From contig JAOALB010000070.1 of NCBI GenBank assembly GCA_025331125.1, positions 62,001-126,000 of the forward strand: a stretch of 64,000 bases of DNA, given 5' to 3'. The stretch's first letter is position 1. Every line of letters begins with the position of its first letter. Origin of the DNA: Mycogone perniciosa. Taxonomy: Eukaryota; Ascomycota; Sordariomycetes; Hypocreales; Hypocreaceae. The translations under genes were made by a program, and so were the position numbers. This document shows positions 32,166 to 45,000 of this stretch, in pieces. The notes under the pieces are model-generated. The model made no database searches, had not been told where the DNA came from, and saw only the letters and a list, made by a program, of their open reading frames with translations.

Positions 32166-35079
32166 ATGACGGCACCGACTATACAGCAGCCCATTGTGCC
32201 TCCACGGCCCTCCAAGAGCCCGGCCAGGGATTTGCTCGCTGGTCCAATTCCTGCAATCCCCCCGCGCCCCGTCAATAAGCGTATCGATCGCTCCAGGTCT
32301 CCCAACCCCGAACGATTCGCTCAGTCGCCATTCAATGGCGGCATCGTTATTAAGAGCGCTAATGCCAGCCCCAACGGCAGCAGTGATGAATCTGGCGACG
32401 CAATCGGCCGCTCGGGCAGTGTTCCCATGCCCTCCGTCGGCGAGGAGGGGATGGAGTACAGCGCTGTTACTCAGGAGCTGAAGCCAGATCAAGAAACGTC
32501 ATTGCCCGAGCAAACCCGTACCGTGGGTGAAGATTTGAAGCTTCATTCCCCCATGCCGTCCCTTCCAGCAGAAAGCGCCAAGCAACGAGTCATGAATGTC
32601 ACACGCACGAATTCTGACAAGGCTGCCTCCTTCGGCATCGGCAAGCCAGGTTACCCAGAGGAGAGAGCGGTCTCTCGAGAGCGCCTAAGAAGGAAGCCTA
32701 GCACAACCTTCTCTACCACAAGTGAACAAGCCCACTATACTGATGATGAGCATGGCATCCCCGAGATTGGTCAAAGAGTTCCAATGAATCCACACCTGGG
32801 AGACGTCCAGGCACCCTCGCCTGCTCCTGTTCCAGAAAACAGCCACAAAAACCACAACCGGAAGCACAGCTCCCGTGGTCTCCCGCCTGGGAGCTATGGC
32901 ATGCATGGTCACGGCGTGGCGCCACAGGATGAGCTCGACAAAGCTTACTACAAGAAACACCCGGAGTTGCTACAAAAGGAGAAGCACCATACTCCACTAC
33001 GTGACCGTCAGAATGACTTCGCAATGAGCAGCAACGATCTCAACAAGCTTGTTCGCGACACAGCTAGCCGTGCATCAACTCTTGGTAAGTAAAGGCCATT
33101 CGATGTGGCCATACTTGACTAACAACCTCTGACTAGGTTCTGCTGAACATCGTGGGATGCCACATGAGGAAGTTGGATTCCTGGCTAGCGAGGAGTATGC
33201 TACTCGTGTAACTAGCTCGCGTCCAGCTTCGGTCGTTGGCGGTGTCTCTTTGCTGGAGAATCCTGACCCCATTCACATTGACGACTCTAAACGCCCAGAG
33301 CATTACTCGTATGGTGCTGCAGAAGAGACTGCAGTTGAGAATGTGGAAGAGTATAATGCGCCAATTCTCGCTTCCGATGAAGTCGAAAAGGATCCCAAGG
33401 TGCGCGTGCAACGTCCGGCCATTCGCCCTAACCTTGAGCGCAATGATAGTTCGTATGACGGCAGTCGTCCTGTTAGCCGCCCTCCCAGTCGCCCCACGAG
33501 TGTCTACAATGCGGGTCCTACCATTGAGTTTGGCTACACCCCCCTTGAAGATGTCAGAGAATACGAGCCCCTATTCCCTGAGGAGGCAGCCAAGAAGGAG
33601 CAAGAAAAGCGTGGTCGCACAGAGGAGCCCAAGGCTCGTCATTATTTCCCCAGCAAAGATGTCTGGGAAGATGCGCCAACCAGTGTTCACTACACTGCGG
33701 AGGTGTCAACTCCAGACACGGCGGAAGAGACAAGCGAGGAGCCTAGAAGGAAATCATCAACACACTATGAGAATCGCCCCATCACCCCGGCACAGGCGTT
33801 TGCCATGCAGCAGGAGGCACTTGCAGAGAAAGAGGCCAATGGCAGAAAGCACAACTTCTTACCTATCTTTGAAGACAAATCCACATGGGTCGGCCATAAG
33901 GCACAGAAGGGAGGGAAATCGGGTGGCCATCGCTTCCCAAGTCGGGACGTGTGGGAAGATACTCCCGAGAGTCTGCTTCATGAAACAGAGGTCTCCGAAC
34001 CGTTAAAGGACGATAGCAAGCCAGAGGTCCCTTTCCGACCAGCAAAGAAATCAGCCGAGCTGTTACAACGACCAGTTATTCCCGAACGTCCCAAGTCAAG
34101 ACAAGGTAATGGGGGAGACGCTGCGGCAAAGCAGCCATTGCTGGAATCAGACAAGCCAAAGCCCCCAGTACCCATCCGGCCGGTCAAGAAGGTATCGGAG
34201 GATTCGAAGGACGGCGAACTCTCAAAGCTAAAGCCTCAAATTCCAAGCCGCCCCGTTGGAGGCAAGATTGCCGCGTTGCAAGCTGGATTCATGAGCGACC
34301 TGAACAAGCGCCTGCAACTTGGGCCGCAGGGTCCCAAGAAAGAGGAGCCCGAACATGAGGAGGAGAAAGAGGAGAAAGAGAAGGCTCCGTTGTCTGACGC
34401 CAGAAAGGGTCGTGCTCGAGGCCCACAGCGCCGTGCTCCAACCAAGAGCCCGCATCCAGTACCAGCTGCAGCGTCTGAATCATCTTCAAAGGAGTCCTCG
34501 GTTCTGACTTTGGCTCTCTCTCTGCCGCAATCAATATGGAACATTAATCCCGAAGATGGAGATTTTGTAGTTGCCTCGCACTCATATGAATCCCCACCGA
34601 AGGAGGCTCCAACGGCAGAATTGGAGTCGGAGTCGCAACAAACTACGGAGTCTGAGAAGCCAGTAGAATCCGAAGAGGCTCCAAAGACTGAAGTAGAGGA
34701 AGAGTCACCAAGAGAGCCGGAGCCTCTTATCAAGCTGGGGGAGGCTGAGGAGCCCAAAGGGCTTGAGGTGACAAAAGAGGTTGAGGACATCAAAGAACCC
34801 GAGGTTATTAAGGAATCCGAGGCTATCATGGAGCCCGAGTTACCCAAGGAGCCCGAGGTCATCAAGGAAATTGAGATACCCAAGGAGTCCGAGCCAGAGG
34901 TGTCAGAGACGCCCGAGGGGACCAAGGACAACGAAGTGCCGAAGGACTCTAAGGAGCCAGTGAAGGAGGAAACTCTTGTGGGGAATACTGGTGGTGCGAG
35001 CGTTTTGGAAGCCAAAGTGGAAAAGGGAGACGACAAAGACATAGAGCCAGTTGAGGTAAAGGAGGAAGTCAAGGCTTAG
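32166..35079 (+). CDS. AIM21: AIM21-like actin-patch regulator
   Basis: Two exons, 32166-33084 and 33137-35079, with a 52-bp intron (GTAAGT...GACTAG), giving 953 aa. The protein is almost entirely disordered. The N-terminus is dense in polyproline motifs (QQPIVPPRPSKSPARDLLAG, AIPPRPVNKRI). Further SH3-ligand-like repeats occur around residues 610-700 (RPVIPERPKS, PPVPIRPVKK, PQIPSRPVGGKIAALQAGF). Two near-copies of FPS[KR]DVWED[AT]P lie at ~477 and ~573. The C-terminal ~200 residues are a Glu/Lys/Pro repeat (KEPEVIKE-like). Fungal Aim21 binds actin capping protein and SH3 partners and limits barbed-end assembly at endocytic patches. Assignment rests on domain style and the RPVGGKIAALQAGFMSDLN segment, which is typical of these proteins. 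YSC84, an SH3 patch protein, lies about 14 kb away. Confidence 0.75.
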
Positions 35080-35396
35080 AGTGTGCTTATGTGTTGATGA
35101 GAATTTATGACGCTTTGATTTTTGGTCTATCCACCACCACGAATTGGAATTTGGTAGTAATTAGGACAATCAATATTAGGTACCAAGTATTACTGTTTTG
35201 ATGGAGAGATACCGACGCATATAAATATTACGCCCCGGATTCTTCGAATTCTGATATGTTAATATGCCAAGGATGTGTCTTGATCCTTTCTTGAAAGTCG
35301 TGAATTTACTCACACTTGAGTTACTAGTGTACATACATAGATGACATGATACATGGAAGACAAGACAATTTTTGGGGTTTTTATGAACCAGTTGCT
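35080..35396. other. Convergent 3' intergenic region
   Basis: 317 bp of AT-rich sequence between AIM21 and the convergent unknown gene. Nothing was seen beyond likely 3' UTRs. Confidence 0.4.
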
Positions 35397-36590
35397 CTAC
35401 CTCTTGCTCCATGAGTTAGAGGTACGTTCTTGATCCACGCCATGACGCTCCTTTTCTAGCAGGCGATCAAACTCCCTCTGCGCTTGTTCCCTGCTGGAGC
35501 TCTTTTCCTCGTCTGCGCTGGAATAAGAAAAGTTACCTTGGGAAGCCCGGGACTGTGCGCCTGTGTCGGCTTGACCACCCCATCCGCCACCAGATTGTGG
35601 CTTTTCCCATGATTTCTGATTCTGTTGGTTGGGTTGGTATTGAGATTGTTGTCGGATGCGGTCCCATGCGGAGCCGCTGTAGTTGTTCGTGTCGTCAGAT
35701 TGGCTGCGGGCTGCTGGAGAGACGGGCGAGGTGTTGTCGAAATCATCTGGTAAAGAGTCCCAGGAATCCGACTGCTTTGGAGGAGGTTGTGACTGTGTAG
35801 GTGTACGATAGGTGGCCCAAGTAGATTGAGTCTGAGAGGCTATTGTGCTTGACTCGGCCTCTCTTGATTGCCTTGAGGCTTCTTGTTGAGACGCTGATTC
35901 CCAAGTCTCATTGATTTGGCTGTCAGTTTCTTGTCCACCTCCCAGCAGCGTCGCACTCTGCGCCTTTCCATCCTGTAAGAGCGACCTCAATCTCGGGTCT
36001 CGCTCCATTGCCGTGCGCTGGCGCATGAAATTGCCACCTTGAAACACTGGCTCGCCCAGGACCCAAATAGCTCCGTAATACGCAACGAGGCGCGCACTAT
36101 GCCACATCCACCTGATGGCAGGGATCTTGCTAAAAGGACTCCATGGGCCTTTATACTCGGGTGTGAAGAATGGGAAGCGAAACATCCGGCGTCCCCTGTA
36201 GGTCATGTACCCCGCCAAGCCAGTCATAGCCCATTTCCAGACGAGCAGATTGTGCACACTGGACAAGAAGTGCTCTGTTAGGGCCTGTGTCTCCGAGTCT
36301 TCGAAGCGGCGGTTGTTGACGGCGGCGAGCGACAAGACGGTTGATTCGGCTAGCGCAAGGGTCTGGTCTTTACCGAAACCACGAAGCCTTGCGTAGAATG
36401 GTGCCTCATAGTTCTGGAAGAGGCGCTGGATTTGCTCGTGGATCTGGGGTTCGAACTGTTGGCGGTTTGAGATGGCTCGTTGGCGGCGCTCATCCATGGT
36501 GGCTCTGGCTTTGCGAATATAGTCTGCCCGGCTCATAGTTTTGGGATCATTGTCCCCGTTATTTGGGTCGCCATTATTTGGGGTTTCCAT
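35397..36590 (-). CDS. Uncharacterised membrane-associated protein, about 397 aa
   Basis: A single exon. I chose the ATG at 36590 (METPNNGDPNNGDNDPKTMS) rather than the in-frame codon at 36668, whose extra 26 residues look like translated leader. Residues ~20-65 are helical and charged (SRADYIRKARATMDERRQRA). An ordered, aromatic-rich core follows (LLVWKWAMTGLAGYMTYRGR, MFRFPFFTPEYKGPWSPFSK, MWHSARLVAYYGAIWVLGEP) with one or two likely membrane segments. After about residue 200 the protein is Ser/Gln-rich and disordered, ending in a charged helix (EQAQREFDRLLEKERHGVDQ). The ordered core suggests a conserved family, but I cannot name it. It is divergent from DNA2. Confidence 0.7.
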   Translation of the reverse strand: METPNNGDPNNGDNDPKTMSRADYIRKARATMDERRQRAISNRQQFEPQIHEQIQRLFQNYEAPFYARLRGFGKDQTLALAESTVLSLAAVNNRRFEDSETQALTEHFLSSVHNLLVWKWAMTGLAGYMTYRGRRMFRFPFFTPEYKGPWSPFSKIPAIRWMWHSARLVAYYGAIWVLGEPVFQGGNFMRQRTAMERDPRLRSLLQDGKAQSATLLGGGQETDSQINETWESASQQEASRQSREAESSTIASQTQSTWATYRTPTQSQPPPKQSDSWDSLPDDFDNTSPVSPAARSQSDDTNNYSGSAWDRIRQQSQYQPNQQNQKSWEKPQSGGGWGGQADTGAQSRASQGNFSYSSADEEKSSSREQAQREFDRLLEKERHGVDQERTSNSWSKR

Positions 36591-36954
36591 GGCTTGCGTA
36601 GGGACGCAAACTGCGGTTTCAAATTCCAATTGGTGTTGTCTGCAGCTGATATTCGAGTAATATCCCAAGCCTCGGGTGATGGAAGACTTCTATGCGCCGG
36701 ATTAAGTCATCTGTGACGTAAGATGTGGCCATGATCTGCATGCAGCTTTATCGATAAGACGCGTGCACGTGACAGTTTAATTGATTGTTGATTGCGACGA
36801 GGTTGGCGGGGCGCGTCGCGTTTTCGAGGGCGCGTCCTTCTTATCCGACCCTTGCTCCAAATCTTTGACCTGCACTCCGTACTCGTACTAAATCCATGCT
36901 GAAGCTAGAAGGCTGGACAGTTTCAATGTCTGGTCATGATCATCATTGTGAACC
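36591..36954. other. Divergent promoter region upstream of DNA2
   Basis: 364 bp shared with the unknown gene on minus. It contains an MluI-box ACGCGT (36759-36764) followed at once by an E-box CACGTG (36766-36771). A CGCG-rich patch (GGGGCGCGTCGCG) lies at about 36809-36821. Confidence 0.5.
36759..36764. promoter_or_regulatory. MCB-like ACGCGT element upstream of DNA2
   Basis: ACGCGT is the core binding site of MBF (Mbp1-Swi6), which drives G1/S transcription of replication genes in yeasts. It lies about 190 bp before the proposed DNA2 start, with further CGCG sequences nearer the gene. Function here is inference from motif and neighbour. Confidence 0.35.
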
Positions 36955-39900
36955 ATGCCGCTCCAGAAATCGTATTCTGAGCGTATCGGACTCCCAAGAG
37001 TAATTCTCCACCGGAATTCTGTTTGTTTTGTTTTGTACTGATACGAGCAAAAGCAGCGATCTCCATGGCAGCGATCCCATAGCCATCCTACCAATTTACC
37101 AGCGCCGCAGAAGTCGAAAGGCCTCGTGCCAGTCTCAGAGGTCACGAAGAATAAACTGAACAAGTTCAAATATCAGGGCACAAAAGATGAGGCGACCACA
37201 GAGACGCCAGGCGAGGCGAAGAGCCATCTGGCTGCTGCCAAGGGCGACACCCCTTCGAACTTGAAAAAGAGGAACAGTACAGGAACTCCAGTTACTCGAT
37301 TGGATTGGAGAGATTTAATTGAGCCATGTGGTCAAGCCGAGGACGAAGAAACAACCTCCCCGAACGACAAACTGCTGTGGAACAACAAGCATGACCCGAC
37401 GGCTTTTCCTGCGCTGTCCCCGATGATGCGCAAAGGCCGGAAGCGAGCAAGGAGTTCGTCACCGGTGTCTTCACCCTGCATCGATAAATCTAGTACACCT
37501 GCTGTCAATGTTAAGAAATTGACCAAGGCGTTGAAATCGCCACACCCCGACCCGACGCTGCAGTTATGGGACCGGTACTCTCTCAATGGACCGGAAGGCA
37601 TGTCGACAACAGTTGGTATCGCGAACCCTGCCTTGGCTCAATTGATGGTTTCATCATCGCCGAGACCATCAAGAGATTCAGCAGCTCAGACCGGCCAAGG
37701 AAATTTGAGACGAGTAGTGAGCTGTGGCGGACTTAATTGGCCAAAGAGGAGGAGGGTCGACAAATCAAAACCAGGCAGCCAAGGCAGTGTGGGTCAAAGG
37801 GAGTTGGAAGCCGCTTCCAAATCGTCTCTGGTCACCGCGTTGTTGGATTCGGTAACGAGTAGTATTAATGATCAAAGTCCGGACGACGACGATACCGAAC
37901 CAGGCATGGATTCACCTTCTCCCAAGAAGAGACGTCTTCCTCCTGGAAATAGCGCCTCTCCGTCCTTAAGAGCTGCTGCCCGTAAGCCAAGCCCGGCTTT
38001 GTCGGATTATGGCGATGATGACTTGGACGACACTTTCATGGAGCTTGAAGCGAGTTTGCAGGCATCTCAGCTGATATCCGAGCCCGTTGAGTCAGCCAAA
38101 CCGAAGCCTGAGACTTGTGTGGAGAAGGTGCAGGAGAGGGATGATTTAATGACAAAGGACGAGTTTGACGAGTTTGATGATGACATTTTCGACGATGCAG
38201 AGGATTTATTAGTTGGTCTTGAACCTAAGAACCCAAAACCAATGACAGGGGCGAGAGTAACACCAGCGCAAACATGTGCTGGAGCTGGAGCAGCACAGAA
38301 TCTTGATGATCTGGACAATGAGTTCGAGGATGACTTTGGCAGGGACATTGATTTCGAAGCTGTCGAATTTGCCGCAACACAATCAATCCAACAGCGAAAT
38401 ATTGCTTCAACACCTGTATGTGGCAAGACTATCCCAATGGAACCTCAGCTAAGTGGAGGCCAGAGCAAAAAAACCAAAACCATTCAGCGATACTTAGTGA
38501 CAAGTGTCTTAGACGGTGACTACGTTGATCAATATGGCCGCACCAACCCTGAAAAGGTATGTTCTCTTCCGGTCATGCTATTCTGTTTTTCTAACCATGG
38601 CAGATCCTCTTGATTCAAGCAGACGGCTCGAAGGCTACGAGAGCGGTTCATCTTCGAGGTGCCTGGTTTGACACCCCTGCCCATACGAATGCCTACGTTC
38701 ATGTTATCGGGGAGTTCTCCGCAAAAGGCCAGTGCATTGTCGATGATGCTCAAAACCTCTTGATCCTACACCCTGACCAGTTAATTTCAGCCACTGTTGT
38801 TGCGGACTCTTTTGGTTGCATGCGTCGAGCTGTTCTTCAGGATCGAGTTAAGGCAACAAGTGAACCCTCGCCACCATTGGTCTATGGAACGATGCTCCAT
38901 GAAATCTTCCAGGAGGCCTTGCTGGCCAACAAATGGGACCTTGCATTTCTCTCAAAAATCATCGACAGAATACTTGACAATCATATTGAGGATCTTTATA
39001 CCATCAAGGTCGGGATTCCTACTGCCAAAGAGCACCTGCAGTCAAAGATGACAGAGCTTAGCTACTGGGCAAAGAGTTTCGTGGCCTCTCAACCTCAGGT
39101 GAGTTCCCCTACCTCTTTTAAAGCATCTGATTCTGACATCCAAACTAGGTCGATGCAATTGTCGAAGGCCGAAATGGCAACAAAGCAACTGTGGCTGTCA
39201 GAAAATTGCTTGACGTGGAAGAACACGTCTGGTCACCCATGTACGGACTCAAAGGGAATATTGACGCTACTGTTGAAGTTGCAATGACGGATGGGAAACA
39301 GAGTCGAGTTCTGACCGTCCCATTCGAGGTTAAAACTGGCAAACATGCCAACAGCAATCACATGGCTCAAACAGCACTTTATACTCTCCTCCTATTGGAC
39401 CGTTATGACATCGATATTGCCTATGGAATCCTTTATTACATGGAGACGTCCAAAACGATGCGAATTCCTGCTATTCGACATGAACTGCGACACATGATTC
39501 TGCAGCGGAATGAACTGGCATGCTACATCCGAGAGCGAAGCGTTCAACTGCCTCCAATGCTGAAAAGTAAGCACATGTGCGGAAAATGTTACGCCAAAAC
39601 ATCCTGCTTCATCTACCACCGGCTGGCAGACGATGGCGACGGAGAGTCTAGCGGCATGAAGGAGAAGTTTGACGAAATTGTCAGGCATCTAACTCCAAAG
39701 CATCAAGAGTTCTTCATCAAGTGGGAGAACTTGTTAACAAAGGAAGAGAAGGAGAGCCAGAAGACGAAGAGGGAGCTTTGGACAATGACGAGCATTGAGC
39801 GTGAGAAGAAATCACGATGCTTCTCTGATGTCATTATTGAGGAAGGGTCTGCTTCGGTTGACACCGAAAATCCGCGCATCAATCGATATCACTACACCTT

Positions 39901-41914
39901 TGTTAAGCGTGATCCGCCGCCTGACTTTACATTTGTGGGGTCCGAGTTAACAGTCGGCGAGCCTATTGTTGTGTCGGATGAGGAAGGTCATTATGCATTA
40001 GCGATCGGCTATGTCACTTCTGTTCGGAAACAGAGGATAAGCGTTGCTGTTGATCGAAGATTACACAATGCTCGGATTCGACAGCCTGGTTTCGATGAGC
40101 AGGATAACCAGGTCTTTGCTAGTATCATGGAAGTCGCACCTGAGGGGGCTTCGGTGGAACAAAGCCAGGGAAAGATCAAAGAGCAGCCTATTCGATATCG
40201 CTTGGACCAGGATGAATTCAGCAATGGCATGGCCACCGTGAGGAACAACCTTGTTCAGATGATGGCTAATGATGCCCCCGCAGCAATCCAAATACGGCGG
40301 CTAATTGTTGATCTGGTTCCCCCGAGGTTCAAGATTGTCTCTACACAGTACACTGTTACGGGTGGAGAGAGTCTCAATGTCGACCAGCAAAAAGCTATTG
40401 AAAAGGTTATGAGCGCGCAGGACTATGCGCTGGTACTTGGAATGCCTGGTACTGGCAAGACGACTACTATTGCCCACATCATCCGAGCCCTCGTGTCTCA
40501 AGGAAAGACGGTATTATTGACTTCTCACACACATACCGCCGTCGACAACATCCTACTGAAGCTCAAGTCGGACCATACCCCTATTCTGCGACTTGGAGCA
40601 CCAGCAAAGGTCCATCCTGAAGTTCGAGACTTTGCCTTCCTTGCTGGCCAGCCGAAGAAGTCCTTTGAGGAGATCAAGGAAGCATGGCATGGTACTCCAA
40701 TTGTTGCTACAACTTGTTTGGGTATCAATCACCAGGTGTTTTTGGAGCGCTCGTTCGATTACTGCATTGTGGACGAAGCATCACAAATTACTTTGCCCAT
40801 TTGCGCCGGGCCCATACGCATGGCAAAGACGTTTGTTCTTGTTGGAGATCATAACCAGCTTCCCCCGGTAGTAAGGAATGAGGAAGCTCGGGAGGGTGGC
40901 CTCGATGTGAGCTTGTTCAAGCTCCTCTCCGATACCCACCCACAGTCAGTTGTTAATCTAGAGCATCAATACCGCATGTGTGAGGATATCATGACTCTCA
41001 GCAATACCTTGATCTATCAAGGCAGACTTCGCTGCGGTACGGAAGCGTTGCGCAAGCGAAAGCTTCATATTCCTAGCATGGATTCTCTTAAGCACCATCA
41101 CTTCGATGCTTCGTCACTTCTTCGACAAGGAACTCCTCGTTCATTTTGCACTGGCCCAGCCCCATCTAGATGCTGGCTGTATGATCTCCTCGACGGCGAG
41201 GCGCGTGTACGCTTCGTTGACACGGATACCATCAGACCCCTGATTCGGGAGGAAGCCCAGGGCAAGCGTATTGTCAACTCTACGGAGGTGCAAATCGTCT
41301 CACAGCTTGTCGAGAGCTTTCTCAGTGTGGGCGTCCCTGCCAGCGAAATCGGCGTCATGACACACTACCGCGCACAACTCTTCCTTCTCAAAGACAAACT
41401 CAAAGTTCACGCGGGCGTGGAAATGCACACAACAGACCGCTTCCAGGGGCGTGACAAGGAGGTTATTGTCCTTAGCTTGGTACGCAGCAACGAGGCGTGT
41501 AATATCGGTGACTTGCTCAAGGATTGGCGCAGAATCAATGTAGCATTTACGCGGGCGAAGACGAAGCTTCTCGTGATTGGAAGTAGGAATACCTTGAAGG
41601 GAAGCGGAAATGAGAATATGCTCAGCAAGTTCATCTCGCTGATGGAGGAGCGCGATTGGATATATCACCTGCCAGCCGATGTTCTTGACAGCCACTACTT
41701 CGAAGAGCTGGGCACTCAAATCACCGCCACGGGAGCTACGCAGAGACCTTTCAAATCACCCAAGGTCATCAAGGGGGGGTTCAAGAAGGGTCAATCTGGG
41801 AAGGAGAACCAGCGGCCGTCACCGAGGAAAGCAGGCATGGGGGAGAAGGTGTTGTTGAAGGACAAACTGATCACACGAGATATACTCAACGAAATGACCA
41901 ACGGCGCATACTAG
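36955..41914 (+). CDS. DNA2: DNA2, replication ATP-dependent helicase/nuclease
   Basis: Four exons: 36955-36999, 37057-38556, 38604-39098 and 39149-41914, giving 1601 aa, with introns of 57, 47 and 50 bp. I placed the start at 36955 (MPLQKSYSERIGLPR) because it splices in phase 0 to RSPWQRSHSHPTNLPAPQKS. The first ~500 residues are disordered with acidic patches. The RecB-like nuclease domain carries GTMLHEIFQ, GNIDATVEV and VPFEVKTGK. Iron-sulfur cysteines fall near C587 (SFGCMRRA) and C824/C827/C833 (CGKCYAKTSC). The SF1 helicase follows: Walker A GMPGTGKTTT near 1111, then DEASQ, VGDHNQLPP, LEHQYRM, DRFQGRDKEVIVLS and NVAFTRAKTKLLVIG. Dna2 trims long Okazaki flaps, resects double-strand breaks and processes stalled forks. 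All catalytic motifs look intact. Confidence 0.95.
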
Positions 41915-42039
41915 GAACTCTTTTTTTTGGAGGGAAAAATCATTTTTTCATAGGAGGCATTCAAGGATAATAAGCGTAAGGAATTGGGCATGTTTAGGGT
42001 ATTGTCTATCATAGAATAGAAAGAAAGTCGTCAAAGATA

Positions 42040-45000
42040 TTAGTTGTGTACCCTGTTATTACCATTGTGCTCGTCATCTTCACCTTCGTCTTCCCCCTCG
42101 AATTTGAAGTCGTCATCGAACCTAATAGACGTGAGCATATGATGCATCGTGAAATCAGGGGAAACGGGGGATTACCCTTGCTCGCCTACAATGAGCTTGG
42201 TGTATTTCTCTAGTTCTTCTAGCTGGGCGACACAGCCCGTGAGGCTCTCGTTGTAAGAGTAACTGTATATGTCACTCCATTTCTTGTGCCACCTCACGTC
42301 GCTTTCTTTCCCGTGTTGTGCCATTTCAGCTTCGACCTCCACAGTCTCCAAGAGGAGTCTCTTCCTAGCTGCAGCTGCGCTGGGCAAGTAGCGCTATATA
42401 CAACCTTCAGCCTCTCACTCCCATCGCCTCAAAGCAGAGAGGGGGGAAGCTTACCGGTACTTTCCGATGTGACCTCAAGGCGCCGGCGAGGATATACAGA
42501 TTCGCCAGAATAGCAGCGACGGCATCCCGTCTGAAGCTCAACAGTCTCTGCGCTGCAACAGGGTTATCGCGGATGTAGCCTGGGTTGTAGAACACAGCCG
42601 ACTGACGCACGGCGATGAGGTACTCAAAGAAACGCTCACAAGAGTCTGCGAGGGCGGAGTACGGGAGCGGATCGAAAGGGGCCCGAAGGCGAATCTCGTG
42701 ACGGGTCATAACCTTGATGACCGTGGTGAGAATTGTGCTCGCCGCGAGGATTTTTTTAGTTGGGGGGATCTCACCAGAAGTTGTCTCATTCGCACAAACC
42801 CTTCTCTTATTCGGGCTTCAAGAACTTCGGACTTCTCGATGTCCTCTGGCGTGGGCTCTTTTCCTTCTTGGAAGTAGATATACTTGGCCACGACATCTGT
42901 CCGTAGTTAGAGTGCATGCCCTCTTACGGCTTGGAGGGTGGAACATACTTCGATAGATGATGCTCAGGAAGAACATCATTGACGACAGAGACTTTCTAAG
43001 TTCATGCCTAGCAACAAAGGGCCATAGAACCCAGTTGATAACGATAGGCGTTACAGTACCAACAAAAAATGAGAGACCTTTCAGCACAGCAGTAACAGCA
43101 GGTTGTGTTTGCATGCCATCGGCCTGGAGTCTCAGTGATATGATCGTGAAGGAGAAACAGCCGACCAGACCAGATCGCTATTGAAGTGGTTAGTCGCGAA
43201 TGCTTCGATGTGTTAATTTTGCGGGATCGTTACCGGATGAGAGCTCTGTGTAAACCGATACATCATCGGGAGCATGTAAATAGCAGCAAATACTGCCATC
43301 ACGTACGGATTCCCATTTCCAGCGGCATAGGCCGCACCACTCCAAGCGGCACCAAGAATCGCTGCCAGAGCCCTAGTGACAAGATCCTGAATATTGCCGC
43401 CCACGCGGGTGTGGAACAAAATCCAGCTCATTGCCACAGCCCACCAGGCCTCATAATCGTCCCACCAGTCCTTATTTTCCTCAAGGTACGACGGCACAGA
43501 GAGTAGTGAGGTGACAAGAACAACCTTGAAAGCGTATCTGCTGTCGTAGCCCTGGAGAAGATGGAGAATACGCCATATCTTGAACCCGAATGTGTCTTTC
43601 CTTGAGGCAACATTGGGGTCGGAATCGGCATCAATCGTTGGATTCGACATTTCAGGCTGAAGCTCGTTCTCCGAAATGCCAATCTCTCCGGCTTCAGATA
43701 GGGGCTTGTATTCTCGAGCTTTGATCTTTTCCAGCGCGTGAGAGATCTCGTGAAATGTCACCTGGTAGGATCCAGCTGTAGCGCCTCCACGGTCATGTCT
43801 GACTTGCTCATTGGCACAGTGAGCGGCTTTTCGCCACGGATACGATGGTAGGTGAAGCCTGGGCCAGTTTGCGGCATGTTTCATCACATTGACCTTGGCC
43901 ATGAGGTTTTCGATGGTGGATGCAGCTTCACGGATGTGTCTTGCAAACACAAACAATTGAACAACGGCCGAATCGTCCATGGATGCAGCGGGCAGTCGAC
44001 CGGATTCAAGTAGTTCGGACTCCACTGCGTCAAAAGCTGCCTTGGCTTGCTTGATTCGTATCTGAATTGGAGGAAGGTCTGACGAAACATGCATGGGTGG
44101 CCCCAGATGTCGACGATACCCAGATATATCCATAAGCGCTGCTTGACAAGTTTGCAGGCCTTGCTCCATGCATGAGAGAATCTCTCTCGTGGGCTTTGCT
44201 AATTTGCTGGTCACCGTGGCGGTAACATCAACGCCGTCTACCGTATCACCCTTCTCGCTGGCATCTGCGCGAGGATCATTAGCAGGAGAAGGAGAAGGTT
44301 GAGAGGCCTCAGTTATGATTGCAATCTCCTCATCTGCGTCTTCACTGAAGAGAGTGGTCTCGATCTCCATGGCAAGGAGTGCCCGAAGGACCGCTTGCAT
44401 CAAATTCCTCAACTCGCGTACATCATCAGGGCGAAATCGCGTAATGGTTAAACTAATCCGCATATCACGATAAGCCGCGGACAAGTCAATAAAGGCTTGA
44501 GCCAAACGCCTCCTGAGTCTGGTATCTCGTGGGCGTGGGATGATGAGGGCATCCTAACAATCGTGGGTTAGACAAAGGGTACGATTTTCGAAATGGATGA
44601 AGCAGACGAACTTGCATAACGTAAAAGGATTGATGTAAAGCCGTGGCTAATGGCCGGGAACCGGCTTCGGGAAAGACACAGCAGTTAACAACAAGAGCAA
44701 TTGCCTGTCCAAAGAGCCACGGGATCCCATAACTCAGCAATTTGGCCCACTCGATACTCCGGCTTCTGGTCTCTGCCAAGGTTGTGAATGTGATAGCAAT
44801 GCCGGCGCACAAGACTATCTGATAAAACCTGGTGAAGTATGAACGTATCCATGCAGCGATCGCCATGAACAAGGTCAAGGAAAGGGCCAAAATACCACCG
44901 TAACCAGTACTGGCGGCAAGAGTTGAAGTAGAAAGCAAAAGGCCAACAACACCCCATCCTAGCCCAGCAGCTGTCCCTATAGTTGTAAATAGGGCTCCCT

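Noticed and set aside
34236..35072. 278-codon Ser-rich minus-strand frame
   Set aside because: Mirror of the Glu/Lys/Pro repeat of AIM21 on the opposite strand.
36591..36668. N-terminal extension of the 397-aa gene to 36668
   Set aside because: The extra residues look like translated leader; the ATG at 36590 is followed by a typical polar N-terminus.
37126..37128. GTG at 37126 as the DNA2 start
   Set aside because: Not an ATG. The frame continues upstream and splices in phase to an ATG exon at 36955-36999.
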